A DNA stretch of 64,000 nt from Bradyrhizobium sp. dw_411 (GTDB lineage Bacteria > Pseudomonadota > Alphaproteobacteria > Rhizobiales > Xanthobacteraceae). The translations under genes were made by a program, and so were the position numbers. The DNA is taken from positions 62,001 to 126,000 of the forward strand of contig NZ_JAAVUY010000009.1 of NCBI RefSeq assembly GCF_018449695.1, read 5' to 3'. Position 1 is the first letter of the stretch; each line of letters opens with the position of its first letter. Positions 48,676 through 57,489 of this stretch are shown here, piece after piece. The notes beneath the pieces were generated by a model, which was given only the letters and a program-made list of their open reading frames with translations, had not been told where the DNA came from and ran no database searches.

Positions 48676-49338
48676 ATGCCGCTCGCCGGAAAAGGCATGC
48701 TGCTGACCTCCATGGATATCGATCCCTCCGATGAGGCCGAATTCAACCGATGGTACGACCGCGAGCACCTCGAAGAACGCGTCGCGATCGAAGGCTTTCT
48801 GGAAGCGCGGCGCTACATCGCGCATCAGGGCGCGCCGAAATATCTCAGCCTTTACTCGACCGAGACGTTCGAGGTTCTCCTAAGTCCGGCCTATCGCACC
48901 GCATTGGCCAATCAGACCGAGCGGTCCAAAGCCAACATCGCGCGTTTCGAGAACATGATCCGCGGGGTCGCGCGCATTACGATCAGCCGCGGACAGGGCC
49001 GTGGCGCAGCACTCGGCATCATCCGCCTTCGCCCGTCTGCCGGTGACGAAGCGAAATTACGCGCAGCACTTCACGACGCGCTCGATCCCGGCTCGCTGGA
49101 CGGCATCATCTCGATGCATCTGATCGAAAACGATGCCGCACTGTCCAAGCCGCTGACAGATAACCCTGCGGCGGCCGATCCCGGCGCCGGCGATTGGTTC
49201 GTGCTGATCGACGCCACGGATGTGAATGCCATTCCGGCCGCCATCGCGGCGCGCCTTGGCGGGTTCAAATCGCTGGTCATTTCGACCGGCGTCTACCGCC
49301 TGATGTGGGACCTCGCGAAGAGCGACCTGCCCGCCTGA
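48676..49338 (+). CDS. Hypothetical protein with ferredoxin-like repeats, end of the pqq cluster
   Basis: A 220-residue soluble protein. The first half has DPSDEAEFNRWYDREHLEERVAIEGFLEARRY, a pattern of dimeric alpha/beta-barrel (EthD/DUF4286-like) proteins; the second half repeats a similar strand-helix plan. It starts nine bases after the peptidase stop and is likely co-transcribed with pqqBCDE. No catalytic residue set is clear and the function is unknown. Confidence 0.7.
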   Translation: MPLAGKGMLLTSMDIDPSDEAEFNRWYDREHLEERVAIEGFLEARRYIAHQGAPKYLSLYSTETFEVLLSPAYRTALANQTERSKANIARFENMIRGVARITISRGQGRGAALGIIRLRPSAGDEAKLRAALHDALDPGSLDGIISMHLIENDAALSKPLTDNPAAADPGAGDWFVLIDATDVNAIPAAIAARLGGFKSLVISTGVYRLMWDLAKSDLPA

Positions 49339-49561
49339 AACAATGCGCAATGTTGCACTGCCGCATAGCGGCGCGACATTAACGCTGTGCGTTTGCCGCA
49401 GGAAATCTCCTGATCAAGCAAAATTGCCTTTGTGGATCATCTGGAATGGCTCTAATAAGATAAGCCAATGAAGCAATTTAAAAACCACAAGAACGTCATC
49501 TGAACGTTCGCAGAAAAGTAAGGCCGCGCGGTACCAAAGTTTTGGCGCGGATAAGGTAGGA

Positions 49562-51361
49562 ATGAAACCGACTGATATCTCGGCGCCTGACTACTTTCAT
49601 AAAGTGGTCGATTGCCAATGGGCCTGTCCCGCACACACACCCGTTCCCGAATACATCCGCTTGATCGCAGAAGGCCGCTACAGCGACGCCTACATGATCA
49701 ATTGGAAGTCGAACGTGTTTCCCGGCATTCTCGGCCGCACCTGCGATCGTCCATGCGAGCCCGCATGCCGCCGCGGCCGCGTCGAGGAGACTCCAGTGGC
49801 GATCTGCCGTCTGAAGCGCGTTGCCGCCGACTTCAAGGATGACGTCAAGGGACGCATGCCGCGTCCGTCCGCGAAAAATGGCAAGCGCGTTGCGATCGTC
49901 GGCGGCGGACCTGCCTCGCTCACGGTCGCGCGCGATCTCGCACCGCTCGGTTATCACTGCACCGTGTTCGATGCCGACCCCAAGGCGGGCGGCATGATGC
50001 GCACGCAGATTCCGAAATTCCGGCTGCCGGACTCGGTGATCGACGAGGAAACCGATTACATCCTCGATCTCGGCATCGAGTTCAAAGGCGGCCAGCGCAT
50101 CGACAGCCTGAAGAAGCTGCTCGGCGAGACCCACGACGCGATCTTTGTCGGCTCCGGCGCCCCGCGTGGCCGTGAGCTTGAGATTCCCGGCCGCAAGGAA
50201 GCCGCCGCCAATATCCATATCGGCATCGACTGGCTCTCCAGCGTATCGTTCGGTCATGTCGAGAAGATCGGCCGGCGCGTCATCGTGCTTGGCGGCGGCA
50301 ATACCGCGATGGACTGCTGCCGCACCGCGCGCCGTCTCGGCGGCGAGGACGTCAAGGTGATCGTGCGTTCCGGCTTCGAGGAGATGAAGGCATCGCCCTG
50401 GGAGAAGGAAGACGCGCTTCACGAGGACATTCCGATCCTCAATTTCATGGTGCCGGTCGCGTTCACCCACGACAAGGGCAAGCTTACCGGCGTCACTTTC
50501 CAGAAGGTGAAGGCGGAATACGACGCCAAGGGCAAGCGCTCGCTGGTGCCCTCGGGCGAACCGGACGAGACCATCGCCTGCGACGACGTGCTGGTCGCGG
50601 TCGGCCAGGAAAATGCGTTCCCCTGGATCGAGCGCGACTGCGGCATCGAATTCGACAAATGGGACATGCCCAAGGTCGATAAGGAAACGATGGGCTCGAC
50701 CAATCCGAAGGTGTTCTTCGGCGGTGACGCCGCGTTCGGTCCCAAGAATATCATCTGGGCGGTCGCGCATGGCCATGACGCGGCCTTGTCGATCCACAAG
50801 CTGCTCTCCGGTGAGGACATCACCGAGCGTCCGCTGCCCGAAGTGCATGTATCGTCGCAGAAGATGGGCATCCACGAATGGAGCTATGACAACGACGTTT
50901 CCGCCGACAAGCGCTACAAGGTGCCGCATCGCGACAAGGTGATCGCGCTGAAAGACATCCGCGCCGAAGTCGAGCTTGGTTATGACGTCAAACTCGCGCT
51001 CGGCGAGGCGCAGCGCTGCCTGAATTGCGATATCCAGACCGTGTTCGCCGCACCCCTTTGCATCGAATGCGACGCCTGTGTCGACATCTGCCCGATGGAT
51101 TGCATCACCTTCACGCAGAATGGCGAGGAATCCGATTTGCGCGAGCGGCTGAAGGCGCCCTCGCCGCATCTCGACCAGGCGCTTTACGTCGCTGACGGTC
51201 TCAAGACCGGGCGGGTGATGATCAAGGACGAAGACGTCTGTCTGCATTGCGGATTGTGCGCCGAACGCTGTCCGACCGGCGCCTGGGACATGCAGAAATA
51301 TCTCATCGACATGACTCAAGCAGGTTCATCATGCCCGTCCAAAGCCCGATCAGCAGCGTAA
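49562..51361 (+). CDS. FAD/NAD(P) and Fe-S electron-transfer subunit of a 2-oxoacid oxidoreductase
   Basis: A 599-residue protein related to the glutamate synthase small subunit. The N-terminal part holds Fe-S cysteines (Cys18, 22, 61, 65, 69), then the FAD motif VGGGPAS (113-119) and a second nucleotide motif VLGGGNTAMD for NAD(P). The C-terminus carries a ferredoxin domain with two clusters (Cys500-503-506-510 and Cys560-563-566-570). The end overlaps the following alpha-subunit gene by 31 bases, so the three genes form one unit. This layout resembles PadH-type subunits, which link 2-oxoacid oxidation to NAD(P) instead of free ferredoxin. AAGGTAGGA precedes the ATG. Confidence 0.86.
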   Translation: MKPTDISAPDYFHKVVDCQWACPAHTPVPEYIRLIAEGRYSDAYMINWKSNVFPGILGRTCDRPCEPACRRGRVEETPVAICRLKRVAADFKDDVKGRMPRPSAKNGKRVAIVGGGPASLTVARDLAPLGYHCTVFDADPKAGGMMRTQIPKFRLPDSVIDEETDYILDLGIEFKGGQRIDSLKKLLGETHDAIFVGSGAPRGRELEIPGRKEAAANIHIGIDWLSSVSFGHVEKIGRRVIVLGGGNTAMDCCRTARRLGGEDVKVIVRSGFEEMKASPWEKEDALHEDIPILNFMVPVAFTHDKGKLTGVTFQKVKAEYDAKGKRSLVPSGEPDETIACDDVLVAVGQENAFPWIERDCGIEFDKWDMPKVDKETMGSTNPKVFFGGDAAFGPKNIIWAVAHGHDAALSIHKLLSGEDITERPLPEVHVSSQKMGIHEWSYDNDVSADKRYKVPHRDKVIALKDIRAEVELGYDVKLALGEAQRCLNCDIQTVFAAPLCIECDACVDICPMDCITFTQNGEESDLRERLKAPSPHLDQALYVADGLKTGRVMIKDEDVCLHCGLCAERCPTGAWDMQKYLIDMTQAGSSCPSKARSAA

Positions 51362-53178
51362 ACGACTTCGTCGTCCGCTTCGCCAACGTCAACGGCTCGG
51401 GTTCGGCCAGCGCCAACGAACTGTTCGCGCGCTCGATCCTGCGCCACGGCGTCCCGGTGTCGCCGCGCAACATCTTCCCCTCCAACATCCAGGGCCTGCC
51501 GACCTGGTATGAGGTGCGGGTGACCGAGGCCGGCCATCTCGGCGCGCGCGGCGGCGTCGACATGATGGTGTCGATGAACCCGCAGACCTGGGACAAGGAT
51601 CTGGCCTCGATCGAGCCCGGCGGTTACCTGTTCTACGATTCCACCAAGCCGATGCCGGCCTCGAAATTCCGCGCGGACATCACCGTGATCGGCGTGCCGC
51701 TGACCGCGATCACCAATTCGACCTATACCGATCCGCGCCAGCGACAGCTGTTCAAGAACATCATCTATCTCGGCGCGCTCTGCGCCCTGCTCGACATGGA
51801 CCCGAAGCTGATCGAGCAATTGATCGGCGAACAGTACAAGGGCAAGGAAAAGCTCTTGTCGTCCAACGTCCACGCGCTGCATCTCGGCCGTGACTGGGCG
51901 CTGCAGAACCTCAAATGTCCGATCGGCCTGCGCGTCAAGAAGTCCGACAAGGTCGGCGACCGCATTTTCATCGAAGGCAACAGCGCGGCCGCGCTCGGCG
52001 CGGTCTATGGTGGCGCTACCGTCTGCGCCTGGTATCCGATCACGCCGTCGTCGTCGCTCGCCGACGCCTTCGGCAGCCATTGCAAGAAGCTGCGGCACGA
52101 TCCGGCAACCGGCAAGGCGAAATACGCCATCGTGCAGGGCGAGGACGAGCTGGCCTCGATCGGCATCGTGATCGGCGCGTCCTGGAACGGCGCCCGCGCC
52201 TTCACCGCGACCTCCGGCCCCGGCATCTCGCTGATGCAGGAATTCATCGGGCTTTCGTATTTTGCCGAAATTCCCGCCGTGATCATGAACGTGCAGCGCG
52301 CCGGCCCCTCGACGGGCATGCCGACCCGCACCCAGCAATGCGACATCATCGCCTGCGCCTATGCTTCGCATGGCGACACCAAGCATGTGCTGCTGTTCCC
52401 GGAAGACCCGGCCGAAGCCTTCGAGTTTGCGGCCCAGGCGTTCGATCTGGCCGAGCGGTTGCAGACCACGATCTTTGTGATGCTCGACCTCGATATCGGC
52501 ATGAACCACCGGCTCTGTCGCCCGCTGAAATGGGACGACGCCCGCCAATATGACCGCGGCAAGGTGATGACCGCCGAGATGCTGGAAGACGGCCGCGATT
52601 TCGGCCGTTACCTCGACGTCGACGGCGACGGCATTCCGTTCCGCACCTATCCCGGCACGCATCCCACCAAAGGCTCGTTCTTCACCCGCGGCACCTCGCG
52701 CGACCGCTACGCGCGTTATTCCGAGGAAGGTTCGGTCTACGCCGACAACATGCAGCGGCTGGTGCGCAAGTTCGAGACCGCGCAAGACATGGTGCCGCGG
52801 CCGCTACAGGCCAATGCCGCCAAGCCGACCAAATATGGCGTGATCTATTTCGGCTCGACCTCGCCGGCCATGGACGAGGCGATCGGAATCCTGGAAGCGC
52901 GCGGCCATCAGCTCGACCGGCTTCGGATTCGCGCCTTCCCGTTCCATTCCAGCGTCGCCAGCTTCATCGCCGACCATGATTTCGTATATGTGGTCGAGCA
53001 GAATCGCGATGCGCAGTTGCGCTCCTTGATCGTCAACGAGAACGGGATCGATCCCGTTCGCTTGGTGCCGATCCTCAATTATGACGGCACGCCGATCACC
53101 GCGCGATTCATCGCGAACGCGATCGGCGACCATCAGGATCAGTTGCAAGTCACTCCGCTTCGCAAGGTGAAGTCATGA
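51331..53178 (+). CDS. korA: 2-oxoacid:acceptor oxidoreductase, fused gamma-alpha subunit
   Basis: A 615-residue subunit. The gamma domain covers about 10-190 (GSGSASANELFARSI, VTEAGHLGARGG), and the alpha domain begins at about 211 with RIFIEGNSAAALGAVYGGAT, followed by YPITPSSSLADAF and the GPSTGMPT signature (325-332). This is the KorA type of 2-oxoglutarate/2-oxoacid:ferredoxin oxidoreductase, which converts a 2-oxoacid plus CoA to acyl-CoA and CO2. The exact 2-oxoacid cannot be fixed from sequence. The gene overlaps both neighbours. Confidence 0.87.
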   Translation: MPVQSPISSVNDFVVRFANVNGSGSASANELFARSILRHGVPVSPRNIFPSNIQGLPTWYEVRVTEAGHLGARGGVDMMVSMNPQTWDKDLASIEPGGYLFYDSTKPMPASKFRADITVIGVPLTAITNSTYTDPRQRQLFKNIIYLGALCALLDMDPKLIEQLIGEQYKGKEKLLSSNVHALHLGRDWALQNLKCPIGLRVKKSDKVGDRIFIEGNSAAALGAVYGGATVCAWYPITPSSSLADAFGSHCKKLRHDPATGKAKYAIVQGEDELASIGIVIGASWNGARAFTATSGPGISLMQEFIGLSYFAEIPAVIMNVQRAGPSTGMPTRTQQCDIIACAYASHGDTKHVLLFPEDPAEAFEFAAQAFDLAERLQTTIFVMLDLDIGMNHRLCRPLKWDDARQYDRGKVMTAEMLEDGRDFGRYLDVDGDGIPFRTYPGTHPTKGSFFTRGTSRDRYARYSEEGSVYADNMQRLVRKFETAQDMVPRPLQANAAKPTKYGVIYFGSTSPAMDEAIGILEARGHQLDRLRIRAFPFHSSVASFIADHDFVYVVEQNRDAQLRSLIVNENGIDPVRLVPILNYDGTPITARFIANAIGDHQDQLQVTPLRKVKS

Positions 53179-54230
53179 CCTATATCGCCAAGCCGAAATT
53201 CCAACATCCGGGCCTGCCCAAAAACGATCTCGGCTTCACCCACCGGGATTACGAGGGCAAGGTCTCGACGTTATGCGCGGGCTGCGGCCATGATTCGATC
53301 ACGGCCTCGATCATCGAGGCCTGTTACGAGCTGTCGATCGAGCCGCATCGCGTCGCCAAGATTTCCGGCATCGGTTGCTCCTCGAAAACCCCCGATTATT
53401 TCCTCGGCAATTCCCACGGCTTCAATTCGGTCCATGGCCGCATGCCGTCGGTGTTGACCGGCGCCAACCTCGCCAACCGCGACCTGATTTACCTCGGCGT
53501 CTCCGGCGACGGCGACTCGGCCTCGATCGGCTTTGGCCAGTTCGCACATTCGATCCGGCGCGGCGTCAACATGACCTATATCGTCGAGAACAACGGCGTG
53601 TATGGCCTCACCAAGGGCCAGTTCTCGGCCACCGCCGACCGCGGCTCGAAGTCGAAAAAGGGCGTCATGAACAATGACAACGCCATCGATCTCGTCGCGA
53701 TGGCGCTGCAATTGGGCGCCAGCTTCGTGGCGCGCAGCTTCTCCGGCGACAAGAGCCAGTTGGTGCCGCTGATCGCGGCTGCGATCCAGCACAAGGGCGC
53801 GTCGTTCATCGATGTCATCAGCCCCTGCGTCGCCTTCAACAACCATGCCGGCTCGACCAAGAGCTTCGATTATGTGCGCGAGCATAATGACGCGGTGAAC
53901 CGGCTCGACGTCATCACCGGCCGCGATCCGATCACGGTCGATTACGCGCCGGGCACGGTGCAGGTGGTCGAGCAGCACGACGGCACCAAGCTGGCGCTAC
54001 GCAAGATCGACGCGGATTACGACCCGAATGACCGGCTGGCGGCGATGACCTTCCTGCAAAAGCACGCCGCCAAGGGCCAGATCGTGACCGGATTGCTTTA
54101 CGTCGATCACGAGGCTGAAGACCTGCATACCCACCTCGATACGGTGGAGAAGCCGCTCAATACGCTCAATGCCGGGGATTTGTGCCCGGGCACGCCGGCG
54201 CTGGAAAAGATCAACGCCAGCCTGCGCTAG
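53175..54230 (+). CDS. korB: 2-oxoacid:acceptor oxidoreductase, beta subunit
   Basis: A 351-residue thiamine-diphosphate subunit. The Fe-S cysteines are Cys34 and Cys37 (LCAGCGHDS), Cys68 (GIGCSS) and Cys218 (SPCVAF). The ThDP motif is GDGDSASIGFGQF to NNGVYGLTKGQ (about 111-149). It overlaps the alpha gene by four bases (ATGA) and completes the three-gene complex. Confidence 0.9.
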   Translation: MTYIAKPKFQHPGLPKNDLGFTHRDYEGKVSTLCAGCGHDSITASIIEACYELSIEPHRVAKISGIGCSSKTPDYFLGNSHGFNSVHGRMPSVLTGANLANRDLIYLGVSGDGDSASIGFGQFAHSIRRGVNMTYIVENNGVYGLTKGQFSATADRGSKSKKGVMNNDNAIDLVAMALQLGASFVARSFSGDKSQLVPLIAAAIQHKGASFIDVISPCVAFNNHAGSTKSFDYVREHNDAVNRLDVITGRDPITVDYAPGTVQVVEQHDGTKLALRKIDADYDPNDRLAAMTFLQKHAAKGQIVTGLLYVDHEAEDLHTHLDTVEKPLNTLNAGDLCPGTPALEKINASLR

Positions 54231-54584
54231 CTGAAGCGCCGTCGCCACGGCGGGAATGAACGATCAATAGATCGAGATAGAGACGCAATCGTGCCCGCAA
54301 CATCAATTACTGGTGTTGCGGTAGCGGATAACTCTTGGACGTTTGTGACGCCGCGATGAACCATACCGGTCGGTCAAGCCCGGTTTGACGCCAAATTGAA
54401 CGCCAGGACCGCCGCTAAACAGCCAACTTCAGGGATCGATATACCACCACCGGCGTTATCCCGCTTGCGTGCGCGTATTTTCATCACCAGCATCCCCTCA
54501 CGGACGTGTTGACAATCCGGCTTCCCGCCGCAGAAGGTTGCCACCAGCCGAGAATGGACCCGCTCTCGAACAGAAACAGGCATC
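54231..54584. other. Intergenic region upstream of tal-pgi
   Basis: No gene is seen. The spacer contains the hairpin listed next, a weaker CGCCGT/ACGGCG hairpin right after korB, and a TTGACA at 54509-54514 without a good -10 partner. The promoter of the pentose-phosphate operon is expected here. Confidence 0.5.
54295..54321 (+). terminator. Hairpin downstream of korB
   Basis: A perfect 8-bp stem CCGCAACA / TGTTGCGG, extendable by two pairs, encloses a short loop about 65 bases past the korB stop. There is no T run, so it is only a candidate transcript end. Confidence 0.4.
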
Positions 54585-57431
54585 ATGAATCCCGTCAAAG
54601 CACTCGAAAAGCACGGCCAGGCAGTCTGGCTGGATTTCCTGGCCCGCGGCTTCGTCGCCAAGGGCGACCTGAAAAAGCTGATCGATACCGACGGCGTCAA
54701 AGGCGTGACGTCGAACCCGTCGATCTTCGAGAAGGCGATCGGCAGTTCGGATGAGTATGACGCCCCGATCGGGAGCGCCCTGAAGAAGGGTGACCGCTCG
54801 ATCGCCGATCTGTTCGAACATGTGGCGATCGAGGACATCCAGCATGCCGCCGACGTGCTGCGGCCGGTCTATGACGAACTTCATGGCCATGATGGTTTTG
54901 TCAGCCTGGAAGTCTCGCCCTATCTGGCGATGGATACCAAAGGCACGATTGCCGAGGCAGAGCGGCTGTGGAAGCACGTTGATCGCAAGAATTTGATGGT
55001 CAAGGTGCCGGCAACACCGGAAGGCCTGCCCGCGATCGAACATCTGATCGGCGAAGGCATCAGCATCAACATCACACTGTTGTTCGCGCAAAAGACCTAT
55101 GTCGAGGTCGCCGAGGCCTATCTCGACGGGCTCGAGAAATATGTCGCCGGCGGCGGCGATCCCTCGCACGTCGCCAGCGTCGCCAGCTTCTTTGTCAGCC
55201 GCATCGACAGCGCGGTCGACAAGCAGCTCGATGAAAAGATCGCGCGTGCCAACGATCCCAGCGAAAAGGAGCGTCTCACGGCGCTCAAGGGCAAGGTCGC
55301 GATTGCCAACGCCAAACTGGCCTATCAGGACTACAAGCGCCTGTTCGCAGGTGCGCGCTGGGAGAAACTTGCGGCCAAAGGCGCGAAACCGCAGCGCCTG
55401 CTGTGGGCCTCGACCGGTACCAAGAACAAGGACTACAGCGACGTGCTGTATGTCGAAGAGCTGATCGGTCCCAACACGGTCAACACCGTGCCGCCGGCGA
55501 CGCTCGACGCCTTCCGCGATCACGGCACCCCACGCGATAGCCTTGAGGAAAATATCGACGATGCTCGCCGCGTGCTGGCCGAGCTCGAAAGATCCGGCAT
55601 CTCGCTCGACGCGATCACGACCGAACTGGTCAAGGACGGCGTCAAGCTGTTCGCCGATGCCGCCGACAAGCTCTACGGCGCGGTCGCACACAAGCGCGCC
55701 GTAGTATTGGGCCACGGCATCGACGGTCAGAAACTGGCGCTGGGCGCCACCATCACCAAGGCTGTCGAGAAGGCCACCGAAGACTGGCGCGCGGCGGCCA
55801 CCATCCGCCGGCTCTGGCAGCACGACAAATCCGTCTGGACCGGAAGCGACGAAAACAAATGGCTGGGCTGGCTCACCAGTGCCGCCAAAGCCGACATCGC
55901 CGACTACGAGGATTTTGCCCACCGCGTCAAAGGACAGAATTTCACCGACGCCGTAGTGCTCGGCATGGGCGGATCGAGCCTCGGGCCGGAAGTGCTGGCC
56001 GAGACTTTCGCAAAGCAGCCCGGCTACCCCAAGCTGCATGTGCTAGATTCAACCGATCCGGCCCAGGTGCGCAGCCTGCAAGCCTCGGTCAATCTCGCCG
56101 ACACGCTATTCATCGTCTCCAGCAAATCCGGCGGCACCACCGAGCCGAACGTAATGAAGGATTATTTCTTCGCGCGCGTATCGGAAACCATCGGCGCCGC
56201 CAAGGCCGGCCATCGCTTTATCGCGGTGACCGATCCCGGCTCGTCGCTGGAGAAGGTCGCCAAGAAACAGGGCTTTGCCCGGACCTTCTACGGCGATCCC
56301 TCGATTGGCGGCCGCTATTCGGTGCTGTCACCGTTTGGGCTCGTCCCCGCCGCTGCCGCAGGTATCGACCTTCGCACAGTCCTCGAGCACACGTTGTCGA
56401 TGGTGCGCTCCTGCGGACCTGACGTGCCGCCGCACGAAAACCCCGGCGTGCAGCTCGGCCTCGCGATGGGCCTCGCCGGTCTCGAAGGCCGCGACAAGGT
56501 GACCATTCTCGCGTCCAGGAAAATCGCCGATTTCGGCGCATGGGCCGAACAGCTCATTGCGGAGTCCACTGGCAAGGACGGCAAAGGCCTGATCCCGATC
56601 GCCGGCGAACCGCTCGGCGATCCCACGCTTTACGGCAACGACCGGTTCTTCATCGACCTGCGCACGGCGGGCGAAGACGACGCCGCGCATGACCAAAAGC
56701 TTTCCGCGCTGGAAAAGGCCGGTCATCCCGTGGTTCGCGTCGTGATGCAATCGGTCGAGCATATCGGCCAGGAATTCTTCCGGTTCGAACTCGCGACCGC
56801 GGTCGCGGGCTCCGTGCTCGGCATCAACCCGTTCAACCAGCCCGATGTGGAAGCCGCCAAGATCAAGACCCGCGAATTGACCGCGGCGTTCGAGAAATCC
56901 GGCAAGCTGCCGGCGGAAAAGCCGGTAATGTCTTCTGATGACGTTGACCTCTATACCGACAGCAAGAACGCTGCCGATTTGCGCGCAGCCGGCGCCAATG
57001 GCGATCTTCATTCCTGGCTGAAAGCCCATCTCGGCCGCTCCGGCGCCGACGATTATGTCGCGCTGCTGGCCTATATCGAGCGCGACGCGGCACATATCGA
57101 TACCCTGCAGCACATGCGGCTCGCGGTGCGCGACAAACGTCATGTCGCGACCTGCGCGGAATTCGGCCCGCGCTTCCTGCATTCGACCGGCCAGGCCTAC
57201 AAGGGCGGCCCCGATAGCGGCGTCTTCCTGCAGATCACGGCCGATGATGCCAAGGATTTGGCGGTGCCGGGCCAGAAGGCGACTTTTAGTGTCATCAAAG
57301 CCGCACAGGCGCGCGGTGATTTTGACGTGCTCACCGATCGCGGCCGCCGGGCCTTGCGCGTGCATCTAAAAGGCGACCTCGCTACAGGTTTGAAGATGCT
57401 CGATGCGGCTATTCAGAATGCACTGAATTAG
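54585..57431 (+). CDS. tal-pgi: Bifunctional transaldolase/glucose-6-phosphate isomerase
   Basis: A 948-residue fusion. Residues 1 to about 365 are transaldolase, with the Schiff-base Lys140 in LMVKVPAT and GVTSNPSIFEKAI near the N-terminus. About 380-948 are glucose-6-phosphate isomerase, with VLGMGGSSLGPEV, SKSGGTTEPN and a C-terminal DYVALLAYIERDAAH region. It links the non-oxidative pentose-phosphate branch to fructose-6-phosphate/glucose-6-phosphate interconversion. Such fusions are known in several alphaproteobacteria and actinobacteria. It heads a same-strand run of carbohydrate genes. Confidence 0.95.
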   Translation: MNPVKALEKHGQAVWLDFLARGFVAKGDLKKLIDTDGVKGVTSNPSIFEKAIGSSDEYDAPIGSALKKGDRSIADLFEHVAIEDIQHAADVLRPVYDELHGHDGFVSLEVSPYLAMDTKGTIAEAERLWKHVDRKNLMVKVPATPEGLPAIEHLIGEGISINITLLFAQKTYVEVAEAYLDGLEKYVAGGGDPSHVASVASFFVSRIDSAVDKQLDEKIARANDPSEKERLTALKGKVAIANAKLAYQDYKRLFAGARWEKLAAKGAKPQRLLWASTGTKNKDYSDVLYVEELIGPNTVNTVPPATLDAFRDHGTPRDSLEENIDDARRVLAELERSGISLDAITTELVKDGVKLFADAADKLYGAVAHKRAVVLGHGIDGQKLALGATITKAVEKATEDWRAAATIRRLWQHDKSVWTGSDENKWLGWLTSAAKADIADYEDFAHRVKGQNFTDAVVLGMGGSSLGPEVLAETFAKQPGYPKLHVLDSTDPAQVRSLQASVNLADTLFIVSSKSGGTTEPNVMKDYFFARVSETIGAAKAGHRFIAVTDPGSSLEKVAKKQGFARTFYGDPSIGGRYSVLSPFGLVPAAAAGIDLRTVLEHTLSMVRSCGPDVPPHENPGVQLGLAMGLAGLEGRDKVTILASRKIADFGAWAEQLIAESTGKDGKGLIPIAGEPLGDPTLYGNDRFFIDLRTAGEDDAAHDQKLSALEKAGHPVVRVVMQSVEHIGQEFFRFELATAVAGSVLGINPFNQPDVEAAKIKTRELTAAFEKSGKLPAEKPVMSSDDVDLYTDSKNAADLRAAGANGDLHSWLKAHLGRSGADDYVALLAYIERDAAHIDTLQHMRLAVRDKRHVATCAEFGPRFLHSTGQAYKGGPDSGVFLQITADDAKDLAVPGQKATFSVIKAAQARGDFDVLTDRGRRALRVHLKGDLATGLKMLDAAIQNALN

Positions 57432-57435
57432 GACG

Positions 57436-57457
57436 TGATCCTGAAAAGTCCGGATCA
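57436..57457 (+). other. Hairpin in the tal-pgi/gnd spacer
   Basis: TGATCC / GGATCA arms, with the wider GTGATC / GATCAC pair, form a hairpin directly after the tal-pgi stop. It lacks a T run and is more likely an RNA processing or stability element than a terminator. Similar GTGATCC..GAAAAGT..GGATCA sequences are common between genes in this bacterial order. Confidence 0.45.
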
Positions 57458-57489
57458 GATCACGCTCAAACAGCAGTAAGGAATTTCAC

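Noticed and set aside
49523..49550. CCGCGC..GCGG hairpin just before the flavoprotein start as a riboswitch
   Set aside because: The stem is short and imperfect, and no known riboswitch core is visible.
49496..51319. 607-residue minus-strand open frame opposite the flavoprotein gene
   Set aside because: It is a high-GC shadow of a gene with clear FAD and Fe-S motifs on the plus strand; the antisense product has no recognisable domain.
54498..56039. 513-residue minus-strand open frame opposite tal-pgi
   Set aside because: Shadow of the transaldolase/isomerase gene; no start signal and no family features.
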